From Streptomyces spiralis (lineage in GTDB: Bacteria; Actinomycetota; Actinomycetes; Streptomycetales; Streptomycetaceae): a stretch of 64,000 nt of DNA. The notes beneath the pieces were generated by a model that worked only from the letters and a program-made list of their open reading frames with translations, was not told where the DNA came from and made no database searches. Where the stretch lies: positions 16,292-80,291 of the forward strand of contig NZ_BNBC01000024.1 of NCBI RefSeq assembly GCF_014654675.1. Direction: 5' to 3'. Shown piece by piece: positions 40,588 to 49,705 of this stretch. Every line of letters starts with the position of its first letter. The stretch's first letter is position 1. A program made the position numbers and the translations under genes.

Positions 40588-41349
40588 GTGCTACTGGCCG
40601 CAGCCACTGACCCCAACCAGACGGTGTTCAGCGGAGCTCTGTTGCTCGCGCTGCCCATCGCCGTGCTCGGCGGGCTCGTCTCCTTCTTCTCCCCGTGCGT
40701 CCTGCCGCTCGTCCCCGGTTACCTGTCGTACGTGACGGGCGTCACCGGCACCGACCTGGCCGAGGCCCGGCGCGGACGGATGGCCACCGGCGCCGCCCTC
40801 TTCGTTCTCGGCTTCACCGTCGTGTTCGTCTCCGGAGGCGCGCTGTTCGGGTTCTTCGGGCAGACCCTTCAGGACTACAAGGGCACCCTGTCCAAGGTGC
40901 TGGGCGTGCTCATGATCCTCATGGGCCTGTTCTTCATGGGGATGCTGCCCTGGCTGACCCAGCGTGAGTTCCGCCTGCACAAGCGCCCGGCCGCCGGGCT
41001 GGTGGGCGCGCCCGTGCTCGGCGCGCTGTTCGGGGTCGGCTGGACCCCGTGCATCGGCCCGACCCTCGCCTCGGTCGTGGCCCTCTCCTCCAACCAGGCC
41101 AGCGCCGGACGCGGTGCCCTGCTGACCGTCGCCTACTGCGCCGGGCTCGGCATCCCGTTCGTGCTCACCGCGATCGCCTTCCGCAAGGCCCTCGGCGCCT
41201 TCGGCTGGGTCAAGCGCCACTATGTCTGGGTGATGCGCATCGGCGGGACGATGATGATCGTGACCGGTGTGCTGCTGCTCACCGGCGCCTGGGACCGGCT
41301 GGTGCAGGAGATGCAGACCTGGTCCACCGGCTTCACTGTGGGGATCTGA
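40588..41349 (+). CDS. ccdA: Cytochrome c biogenesis protein CcdA
   Basis: The 253-residue protein has six hydrophobic segments and the two membrane cysteines of the DsbD/CcdA family, C37 in FFSPCVLPLVPGY and C155 in GWTPCIGPTL. It passes reducing power from cytoplasmic thioredoxin to ResA. The start is GTG 40588, preceded by GAGAAGTGAGCC. It lies between resA and resB with only 3 bases to resB. Confidence 0.94.
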   Translation: MLLAAATDPNQTVFSGALLLALPIAVLGGLVSFFSPCVLPLVPGYLSYVTGVTGTDLAEARRGRMATGAALFVLGFTVVFVSGGALFGFFGQTLQDYKGTLSKVLGVLMILMGLFFMGMLPWLTQREFRLHKRPAAGLVGAPVLGALFGVGWTPCIGPTLASVVALSSNQASAGRGALLTVAYCAGLGIPFVLTAIAFRKALGAFGWVKRHYVWVMRIGGTMMIVTGVLLLTGAWDRLVQEMQTWSTGFTVGI

Positions 41350-41352
41350 TCC

Positions 41353-43158
41353 ATGAGCAAGACGACCACCGGCACCACCGCCGACGAGACCCCCGCCGCC
41401 GGGCACCCCGGGGCCGCCGACGACGACCTGGGCGCGGCCGGCTCACAGCTGTCCACCGCGCCCACGGAGACCGCGGTCCCCGGCTCCTTCGGCGGCAACC
41501 GCGCCCCGGGCCTGGCCGGCCGGCTCGCCTGGACCGGGCGGGAGATCATCGGCTGGGTGCGCTGGTTCTGGCGGCAGCTGACCTCCATGCGGGTCGCGCT
41601 GCTGCTGCTGTTCCTGCTCTCACTGGGCGCCATCCCGGGCTCGCTGATCCCGCAGAACGGCAGCGACGCGCTGAAGGTCGAGACCTTCAGGCAGGCGCAC
41701 AAGACGCTCGCGCCGATCTACGACAAGCTCGGCCTGTTCCACGTCTACAGCTCGGTGTGGTTCTCCGCGATCTACATCCTGCTGTTCGTCTCGCTCATCG
41801 GCTGCATCGTGCCGCGCACCTGGCAGTTCACCGGCCAGCTGCGCAGCCGCCCGCCGGGTGCGCCGAGGCGGCTGACCCGGCTGCCCGCGTACGCCACCTG
41901 GCGCACCGCCGCCACGCCCGAGGAGGTCCGCGAGGCCGCGCTGACGGTCCTGAAGCAGCGGCGCTTCCGCGCACACGTCGAAGGTGACGCGGTCGCCGCC
42001 GAGAAGGGCTATCTGCGCGAGGCCGGCAACCTGGTCTTCCACATCGCGCTGATCGTGATGCTGATCGCCTTCGCCTGGGGCCAGCTGTTCAAGACCGAGG
42101 GCAACAAGCTGGTCGTCGAGGGCGACGGCTTCACCAACACCCTCACCCAGTACGACGACTTCAAGTCGGGCAACCTCTTCAACGACGACGACCTGGCGCC
42201 GTTCAGCTTCAACCTGAAGAACTTCACCGCCACCTACGAGCGCAACGGCCCCAACAAGGGCACCGCGCGCACCTTCCAGGCCGCGATCGATTACAGCGTG
42301 GGCGCCGACGGCAAGGCCCGGCACGACGTCATCAAGGTCAACCACCCGCTGGAGATCGGCGACGCCAAGGTCTACCTGGTCAGCCACGGCTACGCTCCCA
42401 CCGTCACCGTCCGCGACGGCAAGGGCGACGTCGTCTACCACCAGGCCGTACCGCTGCTGCCGCTGGACTCCAACGAGACCTCGCAGGGCGCGATCAAGGT
42501 CATGGACGGCTACACCGACCCGCAGGGCAAGAGCGAACAGCTCGGCTTCGCCGCGTTCTTCGTGCCCACCTTCGCGGGCGCCGGCCAGGGCTCGATGTTC
42601 TCCCAGTTCCCCGGCCTGGACTTCCCGGTCCTCGCGCTGGGGGCCTACCACGGCGACCTGGGCGTGGACGCGGGCGTCCCGCAGAACGTCTACCAGCTGG
42701 ACACCAAGAACCCGAACCTGAAGCCCTTCAAGGACGCCAAGGGCAACATCTTCAAGGGCCGACTGCTGCCCGGCGAGACCATGAAGCTGCCGAACGGCGC
42801 CGGGTCCGTCACCTTCGACAAGGACATCAAGGAGTGGGCCGGCTTCCAGATCGTCCAGCAGCCCGGCAACGGCTGGGCGCTGACCGGCGCCGTCGCCGCC
42901 ATCGTCGGCCTGGCCGGCTCGCTGTTCATCCAGCGCCGCCGTGTCTGGGTCCGCGCGGTGCGGGGCGCCGACGGCGCGACGGTCGTCGAGATGGCGGGCC
43001 TGGGCCGCAGCGAGTCCGCGAAGCTCCCCGAGGAGATCGGCGACCTGGCCGCCCTCGTTCACGACAAGGCACCGACACAGACCGACACGGCCCCGGAGCC
43101 GGACGGCGAGTCCGGCTCCGACGCCCGCGCCGTAGCCGAAGGGGCTGAGAACAATTGA
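41353..43158 (+). CDS. resB: Cytochrome c biogenesis protein ResB
   Basis: The 601-residue protein has a roughly 65-residue cytoplasmic leader. Hydrophobic segments lie near 82-100, 131-150 and 228-248, a large extracytoplasmic domain spans about 250-515, and a final segment lies near 517-537. Family motifs include LTSMRVALLLLFLLSLGAIPGSLIPQ at the first TM. ResB with CcsB forms the System II heme exporter and cytochrome c synthase. The stop TGA lies within TTGAATCC, the start of an IS200/IS605-like scar. Confidence 0.94.
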   Translation: MSKTTTGTTADETPAAGHPGAADDDLGAAGSQLSTAPTETAVPGSFGGNRAPGLAGRLAWTGREIIGWVRWFWRQLTSMRVALLLLFLLSLGAIPGSLIPQNGSDALKVETFRQAHKTLAPIYDKLGLFHVYSSVWFSAIYILLFVSLIGCIVPRTWQFTGQLRSRPPGAPRRLTRLPAYATWRTAATPEEVREAALTVLKQRRFRAHVEGDAVAAEKGYLREAGNLVFHIALIVMLIAFAWGQLFKTEGNKLVVEGDGFTNTLTQYDDFKSGNLFNDDDLAPFSFNLKNFTATYERNGPNKGTARTFQAAIDYSVGADGKARHDVIKVNHPLEIGDAKVYLVSHGYAPTVTVRDGKGDVVYHQAVPLLPLDSNETSQGAIKVMDGYTDPQGKSEQLGFAAFFVPTFAGAGQGSMFSQFPGLDFPVLALGAYHGDLGVDAGVPQNVYQLDTKNPNLKPFKDAKGNIFKGRLLPGETMKLPNGAGSVTFDKDIKEWAGFQIVQQPGNGWALTGAVAAIVGLAGSLFIQRRRVWVRAVRGADGATVVEMAGLGRSESAKLPEEIGDLAALVHDKAPTQTDTAPEPDGESGSDARAVAEGAENN

Positions 43159-43290
43159 ATCCTCCCCCTCGCGGAACGAGGGAGATTCCTGGCTCACGCC
43201 GCCTGGAGGGCCGGCGGCCCGTCAGGTCTTCCGCGATCAGCACCAGCCGGGTTGAAACCAGCCCGGGTGGAATAGTCCCAGTGGTTCGCG
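43153..43290 (-). mobile_element. Possible IS200/IS605 right-end remnant
   Basis: Read on the minus strand, GAATCTCCCTCG-TTCCG-CGAGGGGGAGGATTCAA forms a hairpin ending in TTCAA. This is the shape of the right end (and omegaRNA 3' end) of TnpB-carrying IS200/IS605 elements. Further inside lies another small hairpin (CCGGGTT/AGCCCGG, near 43241-43262). No transposase reading frame remains. The outer limit is uncertain. It fills much of the 246-base resB-ccsB gap. Confidence 0.4.
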
Positions 43291-43404
43291 ACACCAGGGT
43301 GAGCTTGGTTCTCGCTGCACACTGCTGCCACGCGACCGCAACGTACCCGAAGATCGCCCCAGTCGACCGACAGCTGCCGACGAATCCCCCGAAGGAGTGG
43401 TGAG

Positions 43405-44508
43405 GTGACTTTCGCCGCCACTGAGCTGGCCACTGCCACCAACGAAAATCTCGCGCACATCAGCAACACGCTGATCTACTCCTCGATGGCCGTCTACACC
43501 CTGGCCTTCTTCGCGTACATCGCCGAATGGCTCTTCGGCAGCCGCAGCAAGGTGGCCCGTACGGCCGCCGCGCTGACCGCCGAGGGCGACGCCGCCGCCA
43601 CGGCCCGGGGCCCGGCGGTGACGGTGAAGTCCGCCGGGGGCACCGCCGTACTGGAGCGGCCCAAGGTGGTCGTACGGTCCTCGGCCGGCTCCCGTGACGT
43701 GCCCGACGGTCCCGGCGCGCACGGCGGCGACGAGCAGGGCGACCTGTACGGCCGGATCGCCGTGTCCCTCACCGTGCTCGCCTTCCTGGTGGAGCTGTGC
43801 GGCGTCGTCGCCCGCGCGGCCTCCGTGGAGCGGGCGCCGTGGGGCAACATGTACGAGTTCAACATCACCTTCTCCACGGTCGCGGTCGGGGTGTACCTCG
43901 GTCTGCTCGCGCTGAAGAAGAACGTGCGCTGGCTCGGCCTGTTCCTGACCACCACGGTCCTGCTCGACCTGGGCCTCGCGGTCACCGTCCTGTACACGGC
44001 GAGTGACCAGCTGGTCCCGGCCCTGCACTCGTACTGGCTGTACATCCACGTCTCGACCGCGATCCTGTGCGGCGCGGTCTTCTACGTCGGCGCGGTGGGC
44101 ACGCTGCTGTACCTGTTCAAGGACTCATACGAGAACAAGGTGGCGAACGGCGGCAAGCCCGGCCGCTTCGCCACCTCGGTCCTGGAGCGGCTTCCCGCCT
44201 CGGCGTCCCTGGACAAGTTCTCCTACCGCGTGAACGCCGCCGTCTTCCCGCTCTGGACGTTCACGATCATCGCCGGCGCCATCTGGGCCGAATCGGCCTG
44301 GGGCCGCTACTGGGGCTGGGACCCCAAGGAGACCTGGGCGTTCATCACCTGGGTCGCCTACGCCTGTTACCTGCACGCCCGCTCGACGGCCGGCTGGAAG
44401 GGCCGCAAGGCGGCGTACATCGCGCTGATCGCGTTCGGCTGCTGGCTGTTCAACTACTACGGCGTGAACATCTTCGTGGGCGGCAAGCACTCGTACGCGG
44501 GCGTCTGA
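43405..44508 (+). CDS. ccsB: Cytochrome c synthase subunit CcsB (CcsA/ResC family)
   Basis: The 367-residue membrane protein starts at GTG 43405 with AAGGAG upstream. It has about eight hydrophobic segments and the heme-handling WWD-type signature WGWDPKETWAFITW (W303-D306), with conserved His residues in SYWLYIHVSTAI and near VAYACYLHARS. With ResB it delivers heme across the membrane and attaches it to apocytochrome c. A long cytoplasmic loop (about 45-115) is hydrophilic. Confidence 0.94.
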   Translation: MTFAATELATATNENLAHISNTLIYSSMAVYTLAFFAYIAEWLFGSRSKVARTAAALTAEGDAAATARGPAVTVKSAGGTAVLERPKVVVRSSAGSRDVPDGPGAHGGDEQGDLYGRIAVSLTVLAFLVELCGVVARAASVERAPWGNMYEFNITFSTVAVGVYLGLLALKKNVRWLGLFLTTTVLLDLGLAVTVLYTASDQLVPALHSYWLYIHVSTAILCGAVFYVGAVGTLLYLFKDSYENKVANGGKPGRFATSVLERLPASASLDKFSYRVNAAVFPLWTFTIIAGAIWAESAWGRYWGWDPKETWAFITWVAYACYLHARSTAGWKGRKAAYIALIAFGCWLFNYYGVNIFVGGKHSYAGV

Positions 44509-44527
44509 CCTCCCGGCCTCCCGGACC

Positions 44528-44547
44528 GACGGCACACGTGCGCCGTC
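44528..44547. terminator. Short hairpin after ccsB
   Basis: GACGGC(A)C pairs with G(C)GCCGTC around ACGT, 20 bases past the ccsB stop. It is short and lacks a T run, so termination is only possible. Confidence 0.35.
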
Positions 44548-44572
44548 ATCCGTATGGAGTCAGGCTGGTGTC

Positions 44573-44971
44573 ATGACCGGATCCATCGAACAGGGCACCA
44601 GCCAGACCCACGGGAACACGCACCTGCTGCATTTCGTGGTGCGGCTTCCCCGGCCCATGGGAAAGGTCTGGCCGGCGCTGGCCACCCCCGAGGGGCTCGC
44701 GGGATGGTTCACCGCCGCCGACGAACTCGAGCCCCGGCTCGGCGGCGCGGTCACCTTGCGAGGTCTGGGCGGCGGCCGGGTCACGGCGTGGGACGTGGAC
44801 CGGGTCGCCGAGTACACGATGGAGGACGGCGGCCGCCTCCGCTTCCACCTGGAACGGGACGGGGACCAGGCGTGTGTCCTGCGTTTCACCCACGAGTTCC
44901 AGGGCGAGGACCACTCGGAGGCGGGCTGGCGCACCCGATTCGAGCGGCTGATCGAACAGTTGGCGCCCTAG
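44573..44971 (+). CDS. SRPBCC/AHSA1-type ligand-binding protein
   Basis: The 132-residue protein has the helix-grip layout of SRPBCC proteins: FVVRLPRPMGKVWPALATPEGLAGWFTAADELEPRLGGAVTLRG, then RVTAWDVDRVAEYTM and a long C-terminal helix (WRTRFERLIEQL). These bind small hydrophobic ligands or act as Aha1-like cochaperones. No ligand can be named. It is alone after the cytochrome genes and convergent with the dioxygenase gene. Confidence 0.82.
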   Translation: MTGSIEQGTSQTHGNTHLLHFVVRLPRPMGKVWPALATPEGLAGWFTAADELEPRLGGAVTLRGLGGGRVTAWDVDRVAEYTMEDGGRLRFHLERDGDQACVLRFTHEFQGEDHSEAGWRTRFERLIEQLAP

Positions 44972-45010
44972 GGGGTGTCCCGTCGATCAGGCCGGGCTCG
45001 GGGCCCGCCC

Positions 45011-45988
45011 TCAGTCCACCGCGATCGCGTCCAGTTTCTCCCGCAGATAGACGTGCGAGTCGACGGGCTCGTACGCCACCCGCCCCACCGGCGCCGGCAC
45101 CGAATCCACCCGGGTGCCCGGGGTGCACTCGCCGAAGTACACCAGCGACATCAGCTCCTCGGCCGGGGCGTCCGCGGGCGGCGGCAGCACCCGGTGCCGC
45201 CCCGACCGCCATCGGTCGCCGGTCCACCGGGCCATCAGGTCACCGATGTTCACGGTGAAGGCATCCGGGTCGTGGGGCGCGTCCTGCCAGCCGCCCTCGT
45301 CGGTGAACACCTGAAGCCCGCCCTTGCCGGCCTGCCGGTCCAGGATCGTCACCGTCCCGAAGTCGGTGTGCGGCCCGATCCGGAACTGCCCGGGCTCGGG
45401 CGCGCCCACGACCTCCGTCCCCGGGTACCAGTTGATGTTGAACCCGTACGTCGGACGCGCCATGTGCCGGGTGAAGAAGTCCGCTTCGAGCCCGAGGGCC
45501 GCGCCCAGCAGCGACAGCAGGTGGTGCTCCAGTTCGGCCATCCGGTCCAGGTACTCCTCGCACAGCGGCCGCAGTTCGGGCACCTCGGCGGGCCACACGT
45601 TCGGCACGTACCACTCGGCGTCCACGTCCGGGTCGCCGAACGGCTCCCGTGTCGCGAACGTCAGCGACTCCTTCAGATCCGGCGGCGTCCAGGTGCCCTC
45701 CGCGTACCCGTTGGCCTCGGCCCCAGGCCCCAGCCAGCCGCGCCCGCCGACTTTCGCCGCGTAGCGCTCCTTGACGGAGACCGGCAGCGCGAAGAACGCC
45801 CGCGCCGCCGCCCGGATCCGCGCCCGCAGCCCCGCATCGACCCCATGCCCGCCGACCAGCAGGAACCCTGCGCTCTGCAACGCCTCGTCGACGGTGCGCG
45901 CGACCCTGTGCCGGTCCCCGGCGCCACCGGAGAGCCAGGGGCGCAGATCGACGGTGGGGATGGGCGCGCATGCCGGTGCCTGGTCCAT
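45011..45988 (-). CDS. 2-oxoglutarate/Fe(II) dioxygenase, isopenicillin N synthase family
   Basis: ATG 45988 (MDQAPACAPIPTVDL) with AGGGG upstream gives 325 residues. A DIOX_N domain (about 8-120) precedes the 2OG-FeII_Oxy core. The iron ligands are visible as H-x-D in IGPHTDFGTVTIL and the distal His in WRSGRHRVLPP. The 2OG-binding Arg would be in the following strand. Members oxidise amino acids, alkaloid-like or lipid substrates. It is divergent from the menaquinone decarboxylase gene by 97 bases, without a clear functional link. Confidence 0.9.
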   Translation of the reverse strand: MDQAPACAPIPTVDLRPWLSGGAGDRHRVARTVDEALQSAGFLLVGGHGVDAGLRARIRAAARAFFALPVSVKERYAAKVGGRGWLGPGAEANGYAEGTWTPPDLKESLTFATREPFGDPDVDAEWYVPNVWPAEVPELRPLCEEYLDRMAELEHHLLSLLGAALGLEADFFTRHMARPTYGFNINWYPGTEVVGAPEPGQFRIGPHTDFGTVTILDRQAGKGGLQVFTDEGGWQDAPHDPDAFTVNIGDLMARWTGDRWRSGRHRVLPPPADAPAEELMSLVYFGECTPGTRVDSVPAPVGRVAYEPVDSHVYLREKLDAIAVD

Positions 45989-46085
45989 GCCCCTACTGTG
46001 CGGGCGGCGGGCCCCCGCGGCAACGGGCCCTGACGGCAACCCCCGGTGGCAGGACCGTGGTGGCGCGTGGAAGATACTGGGACGC

Positions 46086-47543
46086 ATGGCTTACGACGAT
46101 CTTCGCTCCCTGCTCAGGGCGCTGGAGCGCGAGGGCGACCTCAAGCGCATCAAGGCCGAGGTCGACCCGTACCTGGAGGTCGGTGAGATCGTCGACCGGG
46201 TGCAGAAGTCCGGCGGTCCCGCGCTGCTCTTCGAGAACGTGAAGGGCTCGGCCATGCCGCTGGCCATGAACGTCTACGGCACCGACCGGCGGCTGCTGAA
46301 GGCGCTCGGCCTGAAGTCGTACGGCGAGATCAGCGACAGGATCGGCGGGCTGCTCAAGCCCGAGCTGCCGCACGGGTTCGTGGGCGTGCGCGAGGCGTTC
46401 GGCAAGCTCGGCGCGATGACGCACGTACCGCCGAAGAAGGTGAAGGGCGACAACGCGCCCGTGCAGGAGGTCGTGCTGCGCGGCGACGAGGTGGACCTCG
46501 ACCGGCTGCCGGCGCTGTTCACCTGGCCCAAGGACGGCGGGTCCTTCTTCAACCTCGGGCTCACCCACACCAAGGACCCCGAGAGCGGCGTCCGCAACCT
46601 CGGGCTGTACCGCCTCCAGCGCCACGACAGGCGCACCATCGGCATGCACTGGCAGATCCACAAGGACAGCCGCAACCACTACCAGGTGGCGGCCAGGAGG
46701 GGTGAGCGGCTGCCGGTCGCCATCGCCTTCGGGTGCCCGCCCGCCGTGACGTACGCCTCCACCGCCCCGCTGCCCGGGGACATCGACGAGTACCTGTTCG
46801 CCGGGTTCATCGCGGGCAAGCGGATCGAGATGGTCGACTGCCGGACGGTGCCGTTGCAGGTGCCGGCGCAGGCCGAGGTCGTGCTGGAGGGGTGGCTGGA
46901 GCCCGGCGAGATGCTGCCGGAGGGGCCGTTCGGGGACCACACCGGCTTCTACACCCCGCAGGAGCCGTTCCCGGCGCTGACCATCGACTGCGTGACGATG
47001 CGCAGGCGCCCGCTGCTCCAGTCGATCGTGGTCGGCCGCCCGCCGACGGAGGACGGCCCGCTGGGCCGGGCCACGGAGCGCTTCTTCCTGCCCCTGCTGA
47101 AGATCATCGTGCCGGACATCGTGGACTACCACCTGCCCGAGGCGGGCGGCTTCCACAACTGTGCGATCGTCTCGATCGACAAGAAGTACCCCAAGCACGC
47201 GCAGAAGGTGATGCACGCGATCTGGGGGGCGCACATGATGTCGCTGACCAAGCTGATCGTGGTCGTCGACGCCGACTGCGACGTGCACGATCTGCACGAG
47301 GTCGCCTGGCGGGCCCTGGGCAACACGGACTACGCCCGTGACCTCACGGTCGCCGAGGGCCCCGTCGACCACCTCGACCACGCCTCCTACCAGCAGTTCT
47401 GGGGAGGCAAGGCGGGCATCGACGCGACGAGGAAATGGCCCGAGGAGGGCTACACGCGGGACGGCGGGTGGCCGGACATGGTCCTGTCGGACCCCGATAC
47501 GGCGGCCCTGGTGGACCGCCGCTGGAAGGAGTACGGCCTGTGA
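46086..47543 (+). CDS. mqnL: Menaquinone biosynthesis decarboxylase (UbiD family)
   Basis: The 485-residue protein is a UbiD-type prenylated-FMN decarboxylase of the branch that serves the futalosine menaquinone pathway. Motifs include NLGLYRLQRHDRRTIGMHWQIHKD near the cofactor site, the EGPFGDHTGFYTP stretch, and the C-terminal HDLHEVAWRALGN. It is thought to decarboxylate the prenylated naphthoate formed by MqnP. The next gene starts by a GTGA overlap and a UbiX gene, which makes its cofactor, follows. ATG 46086 was chosen. Confidence 0.93.
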   Translation: MAYDDLRSLLRALEREGDLKRIKAEVDPYLEVGEIVDRVQKSGGPALLFENVKGSAMPLAMNVYGTDRRLLKALGLKSYGEISDRIGGLLKPELPHGFVGVREAFGKLGAMTHVPPKKVKGDNAPVQEVVLRGDEVDLDRLPALFTWPKDGGSFFNLGLTHTKDPESGVRNLGLYRLQRHDRRTIGMHWQIHKDSRNHYQVAARRGERLPVAIAFGCPPAVTYASTAPLPGDIDEYLFAGFIAGKRIEMVDCRTVPLQVPAQAEVVLEGWLEPGEMLPEGPFGDHTGFYTPQEPFPALTIDCVTMRRRPLLQSIVVGRPPTEDGPLGRATERFFLPLLKIIVPDIVDYHLPEAGGFHNCAIVSIDKKYPKHAQKVMHAIWGAHMMSLTKLIVVVDADCDVHDLHEVAWRALGNTDYARDLTVAEGPVDHLDHASYQQFWGGKAGIDATRKWPEEGYTRDGGWPDMVLSDPDTAALVDRRWKEYGL

Positions 47544-48442
47544 GCAGCGCCTCCGCGGCACTCCCGCAGCCGGGACGCACCAAGGCGTTCCTGCGCCTGG
47601 TGATGATCGAGCACTCGGTGTTCGCGCTGCCCTTCGCGTACATCGCCTCGCTGACGGCGATGTTCGCGTGGGACAGGAACATCCACTGGGGGCGGCTGCT
47701 GCTGGTCACCGTCTGCATGGTGGGTCTGCGCACCTTCGCCATGGCGGTCAACCGGATCATCGACCGGGAGATCGACGCCCGCAACCCCCGGACCGCGCAC
47801 CGCGAACTGGTGACCGGCACGATGTCCGTCCGCCACGCCTGGACGGGCGCCCTGATCGCCGTCGTGGTCTTCCTGGCCGCCGCGGCCCTGCTCAACCCGC
47901 TCTGCCTGGCCCTCGCCCCCATCGCGGTGATCCCGATGGTGGTCTACCCCTACGGCAAGCGGTTCACCGACTTCCCGCAGGCCATCCTGGGCCTGGCCCA
48001 GGCGATGGGCCCGATCGGCGGCTGGCTGGCGATCAGCGGCGAGTGGAACTGGAAGGCGGTGGTCCTGGGCCTGGCCGTCGGCATCTGGATCGGCGGCTTC
48101 GACCTGATCTACGCCTGCCAGGACGTCGAGACCGACCGTGAGATCGGCGTGCGGTCGGTCCCGGCCCGCTTCGGCATCCCGGCGGCGATCTGGGGAGCCA
48201 GGGTCTGCCACACCGTCACCACCGCGCTGCTCGTCTGGTACGCGGTCGCCACCGGCGCGGGCACCTTCTTCTGGCTGGGCCTGGTCGTCGTGGCCGCCGC
48301 CTTCGTCTACGAGCACACGATCGTCCGCCCACACGACCTGTCCCGCCTGAACAGGGCGTTCTTCAGCGTCAACGGGTTCATCGGGATCGCCCTGTTCGTG
48401 TGCGCGCTGCTGGACCTGCTGGTGCGGGGCCTGTCGGTCTGA
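47540..48442 (+). CDS. mqnP: Menaquinone biosynthesis prenyltransferase MqnP (UbiA family)
   Basis: The 300-residue integral membrane enzyme has about nine hydrophobic segments. Both Asp-rich motifs are present, NRIIDREIDARNPRT and DLIYACQDVETDREIG, which bind Mg-prenyl diphosphate. It attaches the isoprenoid chain to the bicyclic acid from the futalosine pathway. GTG 47540 overlaps the mqnL stop (GTGA), so the two are translationally coupled. Confidence 0.94.
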   Translation: MSSASAALPQPGRTKAFLRLVMIEHSVFALPFAYIASLTAMFAWDRNIHWGRLLLVTVCMVGLRTFAMAVNRIIDREIDARNPRTAHRELVTGTMSVRHAWTGALIAVVVFLAAAALLNPLCLALAPIAVIPMVVYPYGKRFTDFPQAILGLAQAMGPIGGWLAISGEWNWKAVVLGLAVGIWIGGFDLIYACQDVETDREIGVRSVPARFGIPAAIWGARVCHTVTTALLVWYAVATGAGTFFWLGLVVVAAAFVYEHTIVRPHDLSRLNRAFFSVNGFIGIALFVCALLDLLVRGLSV

Positions 48443-48470
48443 GTACCCGGCATCCCGGTACGCTCAAGAC

Positions 48471-49145
48471 GTGAACGCAGGAGAAACGCAGCGCACGCCT
48501 TGGATCGTGGGGGTGTCCGGGGCGTCCGGGACGCCGTACGCGGCCGCTGTGCTGCGGGCGTTGCTCGACGCCGGTGAGAGTGTCGACCTGGTGGTCAGCC
48601 GGGCCTCGCGGCTCACGCTGCTCGACGAGACCGGCATCTCCTTCCGGGACGCCCACTGGCGGGACGACCTGCGGGAATGGCTGGCGCGCGGGGCCGACGG
48701 CAAGCCGGACGCCTTCGACGCCGACGTCGAGCGGGTGCGGTACTGGAACGCCGGGGACCTGGCCGCGGGGCCGTCCTCGGGGTCGTACCCCACGAAGGGC
48801 ATGCTCATCGTGCCGGCCTCCACGGCCTGCGTCGCCGGGGTCGCACTCGGGCTGTCGAAGGATCTGCTGCAGCGGGTGGCGAGCGTCACCCTCAAGGAGC
48901 GCCGGCCGCTGGTCGTGGCCGTTCGGGAGACCCCGTTGAACGGACCGACGCTGCGGCACCTGGTCGCACTGGACGACGCGGGCGCCACCGTCCTGCCCGC
49001 CTCTCCGGCCTTCTACGCGGGGGCGACGCACATCCAGGACCTGGTGGACTTCGTCGCCGGACGGGTGCTCGACGCGGTGGGAGTCGCGCACACCCTCTAC
49101 CGGCGGTGGAAGGGCGAACTCGGCGGCGCCACCGGCCCCGTCTGA
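48471..49145 (+). CDS. ubiX: UbiX-family flavin prenyltransferase
   Basis: The 224-residue flavoprotein has the FMN-binding start GVSGASGTPYAAAVL, the active-site PASTACVAGVALGLSKDLLQR and LVVAVRETPLN. UbiX makes prenylated FMN, the cofactor of UbiD-type decarboxylases such as the mqnL product two genes upstream. This partner is called MqnM in some work. GTG 48471 is 28 bases after mqnP. Confidence 0.93.
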   Translation: MNAGETQRTPWIVGVSGASGTPYAAAVLRALLDAGESVDLVVSRASRLTLLDETGISFRDAHWRDDLREWLARGADGKPDAFDADVERVRYWNAGDLAAGPSSGSYPTKGMLIVPASTACVAGVALGLSKDLLQRVASVTLKERRPLVVAVRETPLNGPTLRHLVALDDAGATVLPASPAFYAGATHIQDLVDFVAGRVLDAVGVAHTLYRRWKGELGGATGPV

Positions 49146-49211
49146 GCGGCAATCCGGCACCCACCCATCCCTTATCACTCCAGAGAACTCTTCAGCGGAA
49201 GGCTCGATCGC

Positions 49212-49667
49212 ATGGACGCGGTGGACAGGCAGCTCATCCAGGCCCTGAGGGAGAACGGCCGGGCCTCCTACGCGGAGCTGGGGCGCCTCGTCGGACTGTC
49301 GGGACCGAGCGTCACCGACCGCATCAACCGGCTGGAGGCGGCCGGTGTCATCACCGGCTACCGCGCCACCGTGGACGCCGCCTCGCTCGGTCTCGGCGTC
49401 ACCGCCCTGATCGGCATCTCGCTCTCGGACGCCGCCGACCACGAGGACGTGGCGCAGCGGCTGAAGGACCTGCCCGAGATCGAGGACTGCTGGTTCATCG
49501 CGGGCGACGACTCCTACATGCTCAAGGTGCGCGCCACGGACGTCGACGGCCTGGAGAAGATCATCCGGCGGCTGTCCGGCACCAAGGGCGTCTCCCGGAC
49601 CCGTACCACCATCGTGCTGTCCACGAAGTGGGAGAACCGGGTCGGGGAGCTGCCGGAGGAGGTGTAG
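49212..49667 (+). CDS. Lrp/AsnC-family transcriptional regulator
   Basis: The 151-residue protein has an AsnC HTH (2-50, VDRQLIQALRENGRASYAELGRLVGLSGPSVTDRINRL) and a RAM ligand domain (about 65-150). These regulators respond to amino acids and oligomerise on DNA. Its place between ubiX and mqnE suggests control of menaquinone genes, but this is inference. No obvious operator was found nearby. Confidence 0.92.
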   Translation: MDAVDRQLIQALRENGRASYAELGRLVGLSGPSVTDRINRLEAAGVITGYRATVDAASLGLGVTALIGISLSDAADHEDVAQRLKDLPEIEDCWFIAGDDSYMLKVRATDVDGLEKIIRRLSGTKGVSRTRTTIVLSTKWENRVGELPEEV

Positions 49668-49705
49668 GCATAGGGTTGGCCAAGCTGTCGGAGAAAGGTG
49701 TTGGC

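Noticed and set aside
43194..43469. 91-residue minus-strand frame in the resB-ccsB gap
   Set aside because: It runs antisense into ccsB, has no RBS and no recognisable transposase sequence. Only the short right-end hairpin supports a mobile remnant.
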